Assembly: GCA_930986645.1 (NCBI GenBank)
Contig: CAKNJS010000025.1
Location: forward strand, 1-38,532
Direction of reading: 5' to 3'
Length of the DNA stretch: 38,532 bases
Origin: an uncultured Lachnoclostridium sp.
GTDB taxonomy: Bacteria; Bacillota; Clostridia; Lachnospirales; Lachnospiraceae
Positions 1-8,399 of the stretch are shown here, piece by piece. Every line of letters begins with the position of its first letter. Within the stretch, counting starts at the first letter, position 1. The translations under genes were made by a program, and so were the position numbers. The notes under the pieces are model-generated. The model did no database searches. It had not been told where the DNA came from and saw nothing but the letters and a program-made list of their open reading frames with translations.

Positions 1-64
1 TTTGCCATACTATAATCATATGCAGAGTCACAATGTTTTTCTAAACGGAAATAGGAGAAAAGCT

Positions 65-775
65 ATGATCAGAGTCGCGATCGTGGAAGATGAAGAAAAT
101 TATATTTCGGTTTTAAAAGATTATCTTGAACAGTATAAACAGGAATCCGGCGAGCAGATTGAGATTACGGTCTACCACGACGGCGATGAGATCGCGGCGT
201 TTTACCGGGCCCAGTTCGATATTATTCTCATGGACATTGAGATGAAATTCATAGACGGAATGACTGCGGCGGAGGAAATCCGGAAGTCGGACTCATCGGT
301 AGCTATTATATTTATAACCAATGCGCCTCAGTATGCGATCCGCGGTTATGAAGTTGGAGCGCTGGATTACATTCTCAAGCCGGTGTCCTACTTTACATTC
401 AGCCAGAAATTTGGACGTGCCGTGACTAAATTAAAGAAGAGGAGCAGCCGCAGAAAAATTACGATACCGGTGAAAGGCGGCGTCATGCGGATGGAACTCT
501 CGGATGTCTATTACATTGAGAGCGAGGGACATAATCTGATCTATCACACGAAAGACGGGACCTCTGTATCCGCCGGTACGATGAAATCGGCCGAGTCCGC
601 TATGGAGGGCATGGATTTCTCGAGGATCAATAAATGTTATCTTGTGAATCTGGAACATGTGGACGGTGTTCAGGATAAATATGCCATTGTCCATGGCGAC
701 CGTCTTCTGATCAGCCGTCCGAGGATGAAGCAGTTTATGCAGGAGCTGACAAGGTACTGGGGGGAACGCTCATGA
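65..775 (+). CDS. LytTR-family response regulator
   Basis: A 236-residue two-domain regulator. An N-terminal receiver domain (about 1-120) carries the acidic pocket near residues 9-11 and the phospho-acceptor Asp57 in LMDIEM, followed by a KPVS motif. A C-terminal LytTR DNA-binding domain (about 135-236) has the typical 'YIESEGHNLIYHTKDG' stretch. An open frame runs upstream to base 2, but ATG 65 is preceded by AGGAGAAAAGCT and matches the normal receiver start. The gene overlaps the sensor kinase by 4 bp (ATGA), so the two are translationally coupled. Proteins of this kind usually control peptide sensing, bacteriocin, toxin or cell-surface genes. The target here is unknown; the adjacent GH3 operon is an inferred candidate. 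Confidence 0.93.
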   Translation: MIRVAIVEDEENYISVLKDYLEQYKQESGEQIEITVYHDGDEIAAFYRAQFDIILMDIEMKFIDGMTAAEEIRKSDSSVAIIFITNAPQYAIRGYEVGALDYILKPVSYFTFSQKFGRAVTKLKKRSSRRKITIPVKGGVMRMELSDVYYIESEGHNLIYHTKDGTSVSAGTMKSAESAMEGMDFSRINKCYLVNLEHVDGVQDKYAIVHGDRLLISRPRMKQFMQELTRYWGERS

Positions 776-2103
776 CGATGACAGAGTTTATACAAAATCT
801 GCCGGATATTCCGCGGATCATCACTGCACTGGCGCAATGGCTTGCATGTATTGTCTGCATTTTCCCGATGAGGCGGAGGGAAGGGTTCAGTGGAAGCGTC
901 TTCGCTGCGGTGAGCTGCGCGGCTCTGGCCGTACAGTGTGTATTTATGATCGTTACAGACGGATTTGAGGGCGTGATGTGGAATCTGTGTATGGCCGCGT
1001 CTTCGCTGCTTATGTTCTGTTATATCAGGATCTGTGTGGATCTGCCGCTGAACAACACTGTATGTGCTGCCTGTACTGCATTTATCGTTTCGGAATTTGC
1101 CGCTTCCGTAGAGTGGCAGATCTGGTGCTATATACATGATTTTATCGGTGCACGGCACGAGGTATGGGGGATTCTTATTCTTGTTCTTGTGTATGGAGTT
1201 GTTTTTTTTATTATCTGGCAGCTGGGACGCGGCATCTCTTCTGCAGAGGATGAGTTCTCGGTGGCCAGAGGAGAGATGGCAACGACAATTGTGGTGACTG
1301 TGGTGATCTTCGGAGCAAGTAATCTGGGATTTCTCCCGGTCAGTGTGCCGTTTGCGGGCAGAGACAGCGTAGAGATCTTTAATATGAGGACACTGGTGGA
1401 TCTGGGAGGACTGGCGGTACTCTATGCGTATCAGTCTCAGTGGAAATCTTCTCATATCCAGCATGAACTTGATACGATCCACACTATACTTGACAGCCAG
1501 TATGAACAGTACAAACAGGCCCAGAGGACAGTGGATCTTATTAATTTCAGGTATCATGACCTGAAGAATCATATCATTGCGCTGAGGGCGGAGGAAGATG
1601 CGCCGCAGCGGCATGAGTATCTCGATAAACTGGAACATGAAATCCATGATTATGAGGCTATGAACAAAACGGGAAATCAGGTGCTGGATACACTGCTTAC
1701 AAGTAAGAATCTGCGATGTATGCAGCATAAGATCGACATGACATGCGTGATCGACGGGAAACTGTTTGACTCTATGGATGTTATGGATATTTGTTCCATT
1801 TTTGGAAACGCGCTGGACAATGCTATAGAATGTGAATTGAAGATTAAAGACTACGGAAAGAGAATGATTCATGTAGATGCGTTCTCGGAAAAAAGCTTTC
1901 TGATCATACGTTTTGAGAATTATTATGAGGGAGATATCCGTTTTGAGAGAGGGCTGCCGGTTACAAGTAAAAAAGAAACAAGTCTGCACGGATATGGCTT
2001 GAAAAGCCTTCGGTACACGGTGCACAAATATAAGGGTGAAGTACAGATTGAAGCCAGAGATAACTGGTTCAGTCTCAGGATACTGATTCCAATGAACGAG
2101 TGA
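772..2103 (+). CDS. GHKL-domain sensor histidine kinase (AgrC/VirS-like)
   Basis: A 443-residue membrane sensor. About six hydrophobic segments fill residues 10-220. A coiled dimerisation region follows, with FRYHDLKNHI, in which His262 is the likely phospho-acceptor. The C-terminal GHKL ATPase has the N-box GNALDNAIE and a G-box around LHGYGLKSLRYTV. This is the AgrC/ComD-type layout paired with LytTR regulators. It starts inside the stop region of the regulator gene (4-bp overlap). No AgrB or AgrD-like peptide gene is visible downstream; the upstream side lies outside the window. The ligand therefore cannot be named. Confidence 0.92.
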   Translation: MTMTEFIQNLPDIPRIITALAQWLACIVCIFPMRRREGFSGSVFAAVSCAALAVQCVFMIVTDGFEGVMWNLCMAASSLLMFCYIRICVDLPLNNTVCAACTAFIVSEFAASVEWQIWCYIHDFIGARHEVWGILILVLVYGVVFFIIWQLGRGISSAEDEFSVARGEMATTIVVTVVIFGASNLGFLPVSVPFAGRDSVEIFNMRTLVDLGGLAVLYAYQSQWKSSHIQHELDTIHTILDSQYEQYKQAQRTVDLINFRYHDLKNHIIALRAEEDAPQRHEYLDKLEHEIHDYEAMNKTGNQVLDTLLTSKNLRCMQHKIDMTCVIDGKLFDSMDVMDICSIFGNALDNAIECELKIKDYGKRMIHVDAFSEKSFLIIRFENYYEGDIRFERGLPVTSKKETSLHGYGLKSLRYTVHKYKGEVQIEARDNWFSLRILIPMNE

Positions 2104-2149
2104 TAATTTATACTATTTACCAAGATGCACTGACGTGATAAAAGTATAG

Positions 2150-2196
2150 GCATATGTGAAATTGGCAAAATGCACAATTTCACATATGCTTTTTTG
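2150..2196 (+). terminator. Rho-independent terminator after the two-component pair
   Basis: A perfect 14-bp inverted repeat pairs GCATATGTGAAATT at 2150-2163 with its complement at 2176-2189. The loop is 12 nt and the stem is followed directly by TTTTTTGTT. It closes the regulator/kinase operon. Confidence 0.85.
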
Positions 2197-2218
2197 TTAT
2201 ATATGTCTATATAGTAAA

Positions 2219-2285
2219 ACAGTTTATGCAGAAAATGAACAATTTGTGAATATTTCGTAAATGATTAGTAAATCCCTGCTATAAT
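2219..2285 (+). promoter_or_regulatory. Putative promoter region of the GH3 operon with one LytTR-like site
   Basis: A consensus -10 TATAAT lies at 2280-2285, with no good -35 at 17 bp (GTAAAT). This is compatible with activator dependence. About 60 bp upstream, ACAGTTTAT at 2219-2227 fits the loose LytTR half-site pattern [TA][AC][CA]GTTN[AG][TG]. A second half-site at the usual 12-13 bp spacing is not evident, so regulator binding is only a guess. Confidence 0.35.
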
Positions 2286-2341
2286 TACGCCAGTTGACGG
2301 GATGAACCGTTGAAAACTAAATGAGAAAGGGAGGAAAGACT

Positions 2342-5230
2342 ATGTTAGCAATTAACATGGCCGATGTGGTAAACGTGTTGAATACATGTAAGCCATATCT
2401 GATTGGTTTTGGAGTTGTTTTCGTGATCGCATTGATCGTGCTGATCGCGGCATTCAAACTGAACAAGACCAAAAGAAAACTGGTCCGCTCAGAGGCGGGC
2501 ATCGCGATCATGCTGGCACTGGTCGTAGTAGTAAACATGATCTGCTTCGGACCGATGAACAGCATGATCTCACTGGCAACAGGAAATGGAACAATCAGCG
2601 AAGATACTTCTGCAGAAGCGACAGACCTTGTAGAGCAGATCGCGGAAGAGGGTATCGTAATGCTCAAGAACGAGGACAATATCCTGCCGCTGGATGATTC
2701 CAATAAACTTAACGTATTCGGATGGGCATCCACGAATCCGTGCTATGGCGGAACAGGATCAGGTTCTCTGTCTGACGCTTATGAGACAGTAACCCTGCTT
2801 CAGGGACTTGAGAATGCGGGATTTGAGCTGAACACAGAGCTTTCCGATTTCTACACAGATTACCGTGCAGACCGTCCGGAAGTCGGAATGTGGCAGCAGG
2901 ACTGGACACTTCCGGAACCGACAGCTGATTCCTACAGCGAAGATATGATGAACAACGCAAAAGAGTTCTCAGACACAGCTATGGTAGTGATCACACGTGT
3001 CGGCGGCGAGGGTGCAGATCTTCCGACAGATGTAAGCCAGGTGACTTACACAAATAATTCAGATGAGTACAACGATTTCGAGCCGGGAGAACACTATCTC
3101 CAGCTTAGCCAGACAGAGAGAAATATGCTGGATCTGGTATGCGGGAACTTTGACAATGTGGTTGTTGTATACAACGGGGCAAATGCTATGGAATTCGGAT
3201 TCCTCAATGAATATGAGCAGATCAAAGGTGCTCTGTGGTGCCCGGGTACAGGTCAGTCCGGATTTAACGCTCTGGGCGAGATCTTAAGCGGTGCGGTTAA
3301 CCCGTCCGGTAAGACAAGCGATACATTTGCTGCTGATCTTACTGCAACTCCGACGGCAAATAACTTCGGAAGTTTCTTCTATGACAATACAGAAGAATTC
3401 AATATGACACAGGTTGGATTCGATGGAACAGAGCAGATCGTAGCTCCGAGCTTTGTCAACTACGCAGAGGGTATCTATGTAGGCTACCGCTTCTGGGAGA
3501 CGGCTGCTGCCGAAGGGCTGATCAACTATGACGAGTCCGTGGTATATCCGTTCGGATACGGACTTTCATACACAACATTCACTCAGGAAATGGGTGAGAT
3601 GACAGAAACTGATGGAACGATTTCCTTTGATGTTACAGTAACCAATACAGGTGATGCTGCAGGCAAGGACGTAGTAGAAGTATACTATAATCCTCCGTAT
3701 ACAAACGGCGGCATTGAGAAAGCAACTGCGAACCTGATCGCTTTTGAGAAGACAGAGATGCTTGAGCCGGGCGCTTCCGAGACAGTAACGATCTCATTTA
3801 ACGCAGAGGATATGGCTTCTTATGATTATCAGAATGCACAGGCTTACGTGCTTGAGGCAGGCGGCTATGAGATCAGCATTAACAGTGATTCTCATACAGT
3901 AATCGATTCACAGACATACAATGTTCCTGAGACGATTACATACAGCGGAGACAACACACGTTCTACAGATCAGACAGAAGTTACAAACCAGTTCGCTTCT
4001 GCAGAAGGTGATGTGACATATCTCTCCCGTGCAGACGAATTTGCAAATTATGATGAGGCGACAGCGGCTCCGGCTTCCCTGTCCATGACAGACGAGCAGA
4101 AAGCCGCATTCCTCAACAATGGAAATTATGATCCGGCAAACTACAATAACGAAGAAGATGAGATGCCGACGACAGGTGCGGACAACGGTCTGGAACTGGC
4201 AGATCTCAGAGGTGTGGATTATGACGACGCACAGTGGGATGAACTTCTGGATCAGATGACAGTATCTGATATGGATCAGCTCATCGCTCTCGGCGGATAT
4301 CAGACAGTAGCTTTATCAAGCATTAGCAAGGTACAGACGATCGACTGTGACGGACCGGCTTCTATTAACAACAACTTTACAGGAACAGGTTCCGTAGGAT
4401 TCCCGTCAGCGGTAATGATCGCAAGTACATGGAATAAAGACATTGCGGCAGCTTTCGGCGAGAGCATCGGTAAGATGGCTGACGAGATGGGCGTATCCGG
4501 ATGGTATGCACCGGCTATGAACATTCACCGCTCCGCTTTCGCAGGACGTAACTTCGAGTATTACTCAGAAGACGGACTCCTCTCCGGTAAGATCGCATCC
4601 GCGGCAATCCAGGGAGCAGAGGAATACGGCGTATATGCTTACATGAAACACTTTGCCCTGAACGATCAGGAGACAAACCGTAACAGTATGCTGTGTACAT
4701 GGTCAAACGAGCAGGCGATCCGCGAGATCTACCTGAAACCGTTTGAGATTTCCGTAAAAGAGGGCGGATGTGACGCTGTTATGTCTTCCTTCAACTACAT
4801 CGGAACAGAGTGGGCTGGCGGATATGCACCGCTTTGCAATACAGTTCTCCGTGACGAGTGGGGCTTCAAGGGCTTCGTGCTTACTGACTACTTCGGAGTA
4901 TACGGATACATGAACTCTGATCAGGGTATCAGAAACGGTACAGACTGTATGCTGGTTGCTTACGATACAGAGACTAACCATGTAAAAGATCAGGACAGCG
5001 CAACAGGCGTTCAGGCAATGCGTCAGGCATGCAAGAATATCCTGTACACTGTTGTAAACAGCCGTGCTTATGATCCGGCTAACCTTGAGACAGGCCTTAT
5101 GGGCTGGCAGGCAGCAACGATCGTGGTCGATGTGATCTTTGCGGCGATCATCATTGTACTTGAAGTTGCAGCTATCAAGAAATTCCTTAAGAGAAATGCA
5201 GCGGAAGTAAAATCACAGACTTCTAAGTAA
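2342..5230 (+). CDS. Membrane-anchored glycoside hydrolase family 3 enzyme with swapped domain order
   Basis: A 962-residue beta-glycosidase of family GH3. ATG 2342 is preferred over ATG 2321 because GGGAGG at 2329-2334 is correctly spaced only for 2342. Two transmembrane helices lie at about 17-37 and 54-76. Next comes the GH3 C-type (alpha/beta sandwich) domain beginning EEGIVMLKNEDNILPL, with a likely acid/base Glu223 in GGEGAD. An FnIII-like domain follows (about 415-510), then the GH3 (beta/alpha)8 domain (about 620-900) with KHFALND and the presumed nucleophile Asp849 in VLTDYFG. A final transmembrane helix lies near 920-945, before a Lys/Arg-rich tail. Normal GH3 enzymes have the nucleophile domain first. 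The reversed order is known from a few rumen clostridial enzymes. The substrate is unknown; beta-glucoside is the default guess. Confidence 0.92.
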   Translation: MLAINMADVVNVLNTCKPYLIGFGVVFVIALIVLIAAFKLNKTKRKLVRSEAGIAIMLALVVVVNMICFGPMNSMISLATGNGTISEDTSAEATDLVEQIAEEGIVMLKNEDNILPLDDSNKLNVFGWASTNPCYGGTGSGSLSDAYETVTLLQGLENAGFELNTELSDFYTDYRADRPEVGMWQQDWTLPEPTADSYSEDMMNNAKEFSDTAMVVITRVGGEGADLPTDVSQVTYTNNSDEYNDFEPGEHYLQLSQTERNMLDLVCGNFDNVVVVYNGANAMEFGFLNEYEQIKGALWCPGTGQSGFNALGEILSGAVNPSGKTSDTFAADLTATPTANNFGSFFYDNTEEFNMTQVGFDGTEQIVAPSFVNYAEGIYVGYRFWETAAAEGLINYDESVVYPFGYGLSYTTFTQEMGEMTETDGTISFDVTVTNTGDAAGKDVVEVYYNPPYTNGGIEKATANLIAFEKTEMLEPGASETVTISFNAEDMASYDYQNAQAYVLEAGGYEISINSDSHTVIDSQTYNVPETITYSGDNTRSTDQTEVTNQFASAEGDVTYLSRADEFANYDEATAAPASLSMTDEQKAAFLNNGNYDPANYNNEEDEMPTTGADNGLELADLRGVDYDDAQWDELLDQMTVSDMDQLIALGGYQTVALSSISKVQTIDCDGPASINNNFTGTGSVGFPSAVMIASTWNKDIAAAFGESIGKMADEMGVSGWYAPAMNIHRSAFAGRNFEYYSEDGLLSGKIASAAIQGAEEYGVYAYMKHFALNDQETNRNSMLCTWSNEQAIREIYLKPFEISVKEGGCDAVMSSFNYIGTEWAGGYAPLCNTVLRDEWGFKGFVLTDYFGVYGYMNSDQGIRNGTDCMLVAYDTETNHVKDQDSATGVQAMRQACKNILYTVVNSRAYDPANLETGLMGWQAATIVVDVIFAAIIIVLEVAAIKKFLKRNAAEVKSQTSK

Positions 5231-5245
5231 TAAAGAAAACCAACA

Positions 5246-5280
5246 GCAGGCGGGCCCGGACCGGATGAGTCCGGGCCTGC
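5246..5280 (+). other. Strong GC-rich stem-loop between the GH3 and GtrA genes
   Basis: The right arm GTCCGGGCCTGC (5269-5280) pairs with the left arm 5246-5261 across a 7-nt loop, with a 4-nt bulge in the left arm. No T-tract follows, so it is more likely an mRNA-processing or stabilising hairpin, or a partial attenuator, than a full terminator. Confidence 0.55.
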
Positions 5281-5307
5281 CTTGCAGACAGGGAACGGAG
5301 GCAGTAT

Positions 5308-5928
5308 ATGAGCAATTTAAAAAGCTGGTGGCTGGATAAGTGGGGGGCTTTTGAGAATAACCATCCGAAGCTGGCAAAATGGGTTTATCAGATTTTTTAT
5401 TTCTTCGTATTCAGTATGGGCGTAACGATCTTCCAGTACCTTGTATTTACCCTGATGCCCCATATTCTCGGTAAAGGACTTGCGGGCACGGAGTTTATGT
5501 GGCCTCAGGTGCATATGAACCTGTTCGGGGTAAAATTTGACTGGAGCCTGCTGGGGTATGAAGTTCTGAGAGATAAGACGACAGGTGAAGTGCTGATCGG
5601 AGGCGGTCTCGGATACTTCATCAGTTACGAGGCGGGATCATTCCTTGCGCAGTGTATCAACTTTCCGCTTCAGAGAAATATTACATTTAAGAGCAAGGGC
5701 AATCCGGTCTATCAGGCAATGTGGTACTTTATCGCATGGGTAGTTATTTCGCTGATCTGTAACGGATTCAACAATCTGTGGATGCCGATCGCACAGCAGT
5801 ATGTGGCGCCGGCGATCTACAATCTGCTCGTTACATTTATCACAGGCGGTGTATCTATGATCATCTTCTTCTTTGTGTTTAAGATTATCTTCCCTGAAGG
5901 AGAGCCTGAGAAAAAAGAAGCAAAATAA
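5308..5928 (+). CDS. GtrA-like integral membrane protein
   Basis: A 206-residue protein with about four hydrophobic helices (roughly 25-50, 95-115, 135-160, 170-195) and a charged C-terminal tail. The stretch 'QCINFPLQRNITFKSKGN' matches the hallmark of the GtrA family (N-F-x-x-R-x-x-F before a basic turn). GtrA-type proteins are usually linked to moving lipid-linked sugars across the membrane or to surface polysaccharide and teichoic acid glycosylation. GGAGG at 5297-5301 supports ATG 5308. It sits between two GH3 genes on the same strand, 77 bp after the first and 46 bp before the second. It is probably cotranscribed with them. Its role there is unknown. Confidence 0.75.
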   Translation: MSNLKSWWLDKWGAFENNHPKLAKWVYQIFYFFVFSMGVTIFQYLVFTLMPHILGKGLAGTEFMWPQVHMNLFGVKFDWSLLGYEVLRDKTTGEVLIGGGLGYFISYEAGSFLAQCINFPLQRNITFKSKGNPVYQAMWYFIAWVVISLICNGFNNLWMPIAQQYVAPAIYNLLVTFITGGVSMIIFFFVFKIIFPEGEPEKKEAK

Positions 5929-5974
5929 CAGTTAATGCAGGAATAAGAAAACACAGCAGAACAGGAGGAGCGTT

Positions 5975-8395
5975 GTGAAACATAAAGAAATCATTGATAA
6001 AATGAAATTAGAAGAAAAAGCAGCTCTTTTGAGCGGCAAGGGCGAATGGCAGACGTGGGATTTTGAGCGTCTGGGAATTCCGTCTATGTACTGTTCCGAC
6101 GGGCCTCATGGTATCCGTAAACAGGCAGGAGCCGGAGATCATCTGGGATTAAACCCGTCTCTTCCGGCTACCTGTTTCCCGACGGCGGCGACCGTTGCCA
6201 ACAGCTGGGATCCCGAACTGGGAGAAGAGGTTGGAAAGGCTCTGGGAGAAGAGGCAAGTGTACAGGGAGTCCATGTGGTTCTGGGACCGGGGCTTAATAT
6301 AAAGAGAAGCCCGCTCTGCGGAAGGAATTTCGAATATTTTTCCGAAGATCCGTACCTTGCAGGAAAGATGGCGGCCGGCTATGTGCGCGGTATCCAGAGT
6401 CAGGGAGTCTATGCCTGCCCGAAACATTTTGCCGTGAACAGTCAGGAACTCCGCAGAATGGCGATGAATGCGGTGGTAGATGAACGCACGCTGCGGGAAA
6501 TTTACCTGACCGGGTTTGAGATCGCCGTGAAAGAGGGCGGTGCAAAGGCGATCATGACCAGTTATAATCAGGTTAACGGAACCTATGCCAATGAAAATAC
6601 GCACCTCCTCAGAGATATTCTTAGAAACGACTGGGGATACGATGGAATTGTAATTACAGACTGGGGCGGTTCCAACGACCATATCAAGGGTGTGGAAGCA
6701 GGGTCTGACCTTGAGATGCCGACTCCGGGACTGGATTCCGCAAGACAGATCGTGGCAGCAGTAAAGGAGGGCAGACTGGCGGAGTCTGCCGTGGACGAGT
6801 GTGTTGACCGCCTTCTGGAGGCGGTTCTTACTCTTACAAAAGACAGAGAAATCCCGAAAGAATTTGATAAGAAAGCGCATCATGCACTGGCGAGAAAAGC
6901 AGCATCCGAGAGCGCGGTGCTCTTGAAAAACGAGGAGAATATCCTGCCGTTGAAGCCGGGAACGAGAGTTGCGCTGATCGGCGACTTCGCATTTGAACCG
7001 AGATATCAGGGCGCCGGTTCTTCCATGGTAAATGCGACCGAACTTGATAAGATGGCAGAGATGATCAAGGGATATGATCTCGTGCTTGCCGGAACTTCTA
7101 AAGGATATATCAGAACCGGCGAAGAGGACACAGTTCTTGCAAAAGAGGCTGTTGATCTTGCACAGTCCGCGGATGTTGTCCTGTACTGTTTCGGACTGGA
7201 TGAGCTGAGTGAGTCCGAGGGAATCGACCGTACTCATATGAGGATACCGCAGAACCAGATCTCGCTTCTGGAAGCAATGGCGAGAGTAAACAAAAATATT
7301 GTCGGAGTGTTAAGTGCCGGTGCGGCCATCGAGATGCCATGGCATTACTGTCTGAAAGGGCTTCTGCACGGCTATCTTTACGGTCAGGCGGGCGCAGGGG
7401 CTATGCTTGATATTCTGACAGGAAAAATCAATCCGTCCGGAAGACTGAATGAGACATATCCGCTCCGCTATGAGGATACACCGGCATTCCGTTATTTCCC
7501 CAGTGAGGAACGCAATTCGGAGTACCGGGAGGGACTTTATGTGGGATACCGCTACTATGACACGAGTAAGGTACGCGTAATGTATCCGTTTGGTTTCGGA
7601 CTGTCATATACTGCTTTCGAGTACGGCGGCATCAGCGTGGATGAAACCGGCGTGACATTTACCGTGACAAATACGGGAAAGATGGACGGCGCGGAGACAG
7701 CCCAGCTCTATGTGGGCATGAAAGATGCAAAAGTATACCGTCCGGAGAAAGAACTGAAAGGCTTTGCGAAGGTATTTCTGAAAGCCGGCGAGAGCAGAGA
7801 AGTACGGATTGCCTTTGACGATAAAACGTTCCGTTACTGGAATGTGCGGACGAACCGCTGGGAGATTGAGGGCGGCACATACCGCATTATGATTGGTGCA
7901 AGCTGCGCGGATATCCGGCTTGAAGCAGAAGCAGCTGTCGAGGGGACAACAGAAGAGTTCCCGTACTATACAAACCGTATGCCGTCCTATTATTCCGGCC
8001 TGATCCAGCAGGTGGACGACAAGGAGTTTGAAGAGCTGCTCGGAACGCCGATCCCGTCCGGTAAATGGACCGGAGATCTGACGGTGAATGACGCAATCTG
8101 CCAGATGTACTACGCAAAGAGTGCTGTTGCACGGTTCGCATATAAGAAACTGACCCAGATGAAAAAGAAGAGTGAAGATGCCGGAAAACCGGATCTGAAC
8201 ATTCTCTTTATCTATAATATGCCGTTCCGTGCCATCGCGAAGATGACAGGCGGCATGGTGAGCATGGAGATGGTGGAAGGCATCGTGACCATGGTCAACG
8301 GGCATCTGTTCCGAGGTCTGGGGCATACGATCGGCGGATTCTTCCGCAACAGGAAGCTCAACAAAAAATATGTGAAACAAATCACAGGAAAATAA
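5975..8395 (+). CDS. Glycoside hydrolase family 3 beta-glycosidase (canonical order, soluble)
   Basis: An 806-residue GH3 enzyme with no signal peptide, so it is probably cytoplasmic. The GTG start at 5975 follows AGGAGGAG. Domains in order: N-terminal (beta/alpha)8 (about 1-300) with SDGPHGIR, KHFAVNSQE and the nucleophile Asp229 in ITDWGG; GH3 C domain (about 310-520) with the likely acid/base Glu415 in ESEGIDR; FnIII-like domain (about 575-650). A C-terminal extension of roughly 140 residues contains a motif around AKMTGGMVSMEMVEG. Extensions of this sort occur in GH3 proteins of related Firmicutes, but I know no function for them. Likely exo-acting on beta-glucosides or beta-xylosides; the substrate cannot be read from sequence. 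Last gene of the GH3-GtrA-GH3 group. Confidence 0.95.
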   Translation: MKHKEIIDKMKLEEKAALLSGKGEWQTWDFERLGIPSMYCSDGPHGIRKQAGAGDHLGLNPSLPATCFPTAATVANSWDPELGEEVGKALGEEASVQGVHVVLGPGLNIKRSPLCGRNFEYFSEDPYLAGKMAAGYVRGIQSQGVYACPKHFAVNSQELRRMAMNAVVDERTLREIYLTGFEIAVKEGGAKAIMTSYNQVNGTYANENTHLLRDILRNDWGYDGIVITDWGGSNDHIKGVEAGSDLEMPTPGLDSARQIVAAVKEGRLAESAVDECVDRLLEAVLTLTKDREIPKEFDKKAHHALARKAASESAVLLKNEENILPLKPGTRVALIGDFAFEPRYQGAGSSMVNATELDKMAEMIKGYDLVLAGTSKGYIRTGEEDTVLAKEAVDLAQSADVVLYCFGLDELSESEGIDRTHMRIPQNQISLLEAMARVNKNIVGVLSAGAAIEMPWHYCLKGLLHGYLYGQAGAGAMLDILTGKINPSGRLNETYPLRYEDTPAFRYFPSEERNSEYREGLYVGYRYYDTSKVRVMYPFGFGLSYTAFEYGGISVDETGVTFTVTNTGKMDGAETAQLYVGMKDAKVYRPEKELKGFAKVFLKAGESREVRIAFDDKTFRYWNVRTNRWEIEGGTYRIMIGASCADIRLEAEAAVEGTTEEFPYYTNRMPSYYSGLIQQVDDKEFEELLGTPIPSGKWTGDLTVNDAICQMYYAKSAVARFAYKKLTQMKKKSEDAGKPDLNILFIYNMPFRAIAKMTGGMVSMEMVEGIVTMVNGHLFRGLGHTIGGFFRNRKLNKKYVKQITGK

Positions 8396-8399
8396 ATAT

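Noticed and set aside
670-2025. Long open frame on the minus strand opposite the histidine kinase
   Set aside because: No ribosome site or family features; it is antisense to a clear GHKL kinase.
2304-2311. GAACCGTT upstream of the first GH3 gene, matching the LacI-type operator core
   Set aside because: Only 8 bases match and the flanks have no symmetry; it lies downstream of the -10, so chance is likely.
6149-7237. 362-codon minus-strand frame opposite the second GH3 gene
   Set aside because: Antisense to a complete GH3 enzyme, no recognisable domains.
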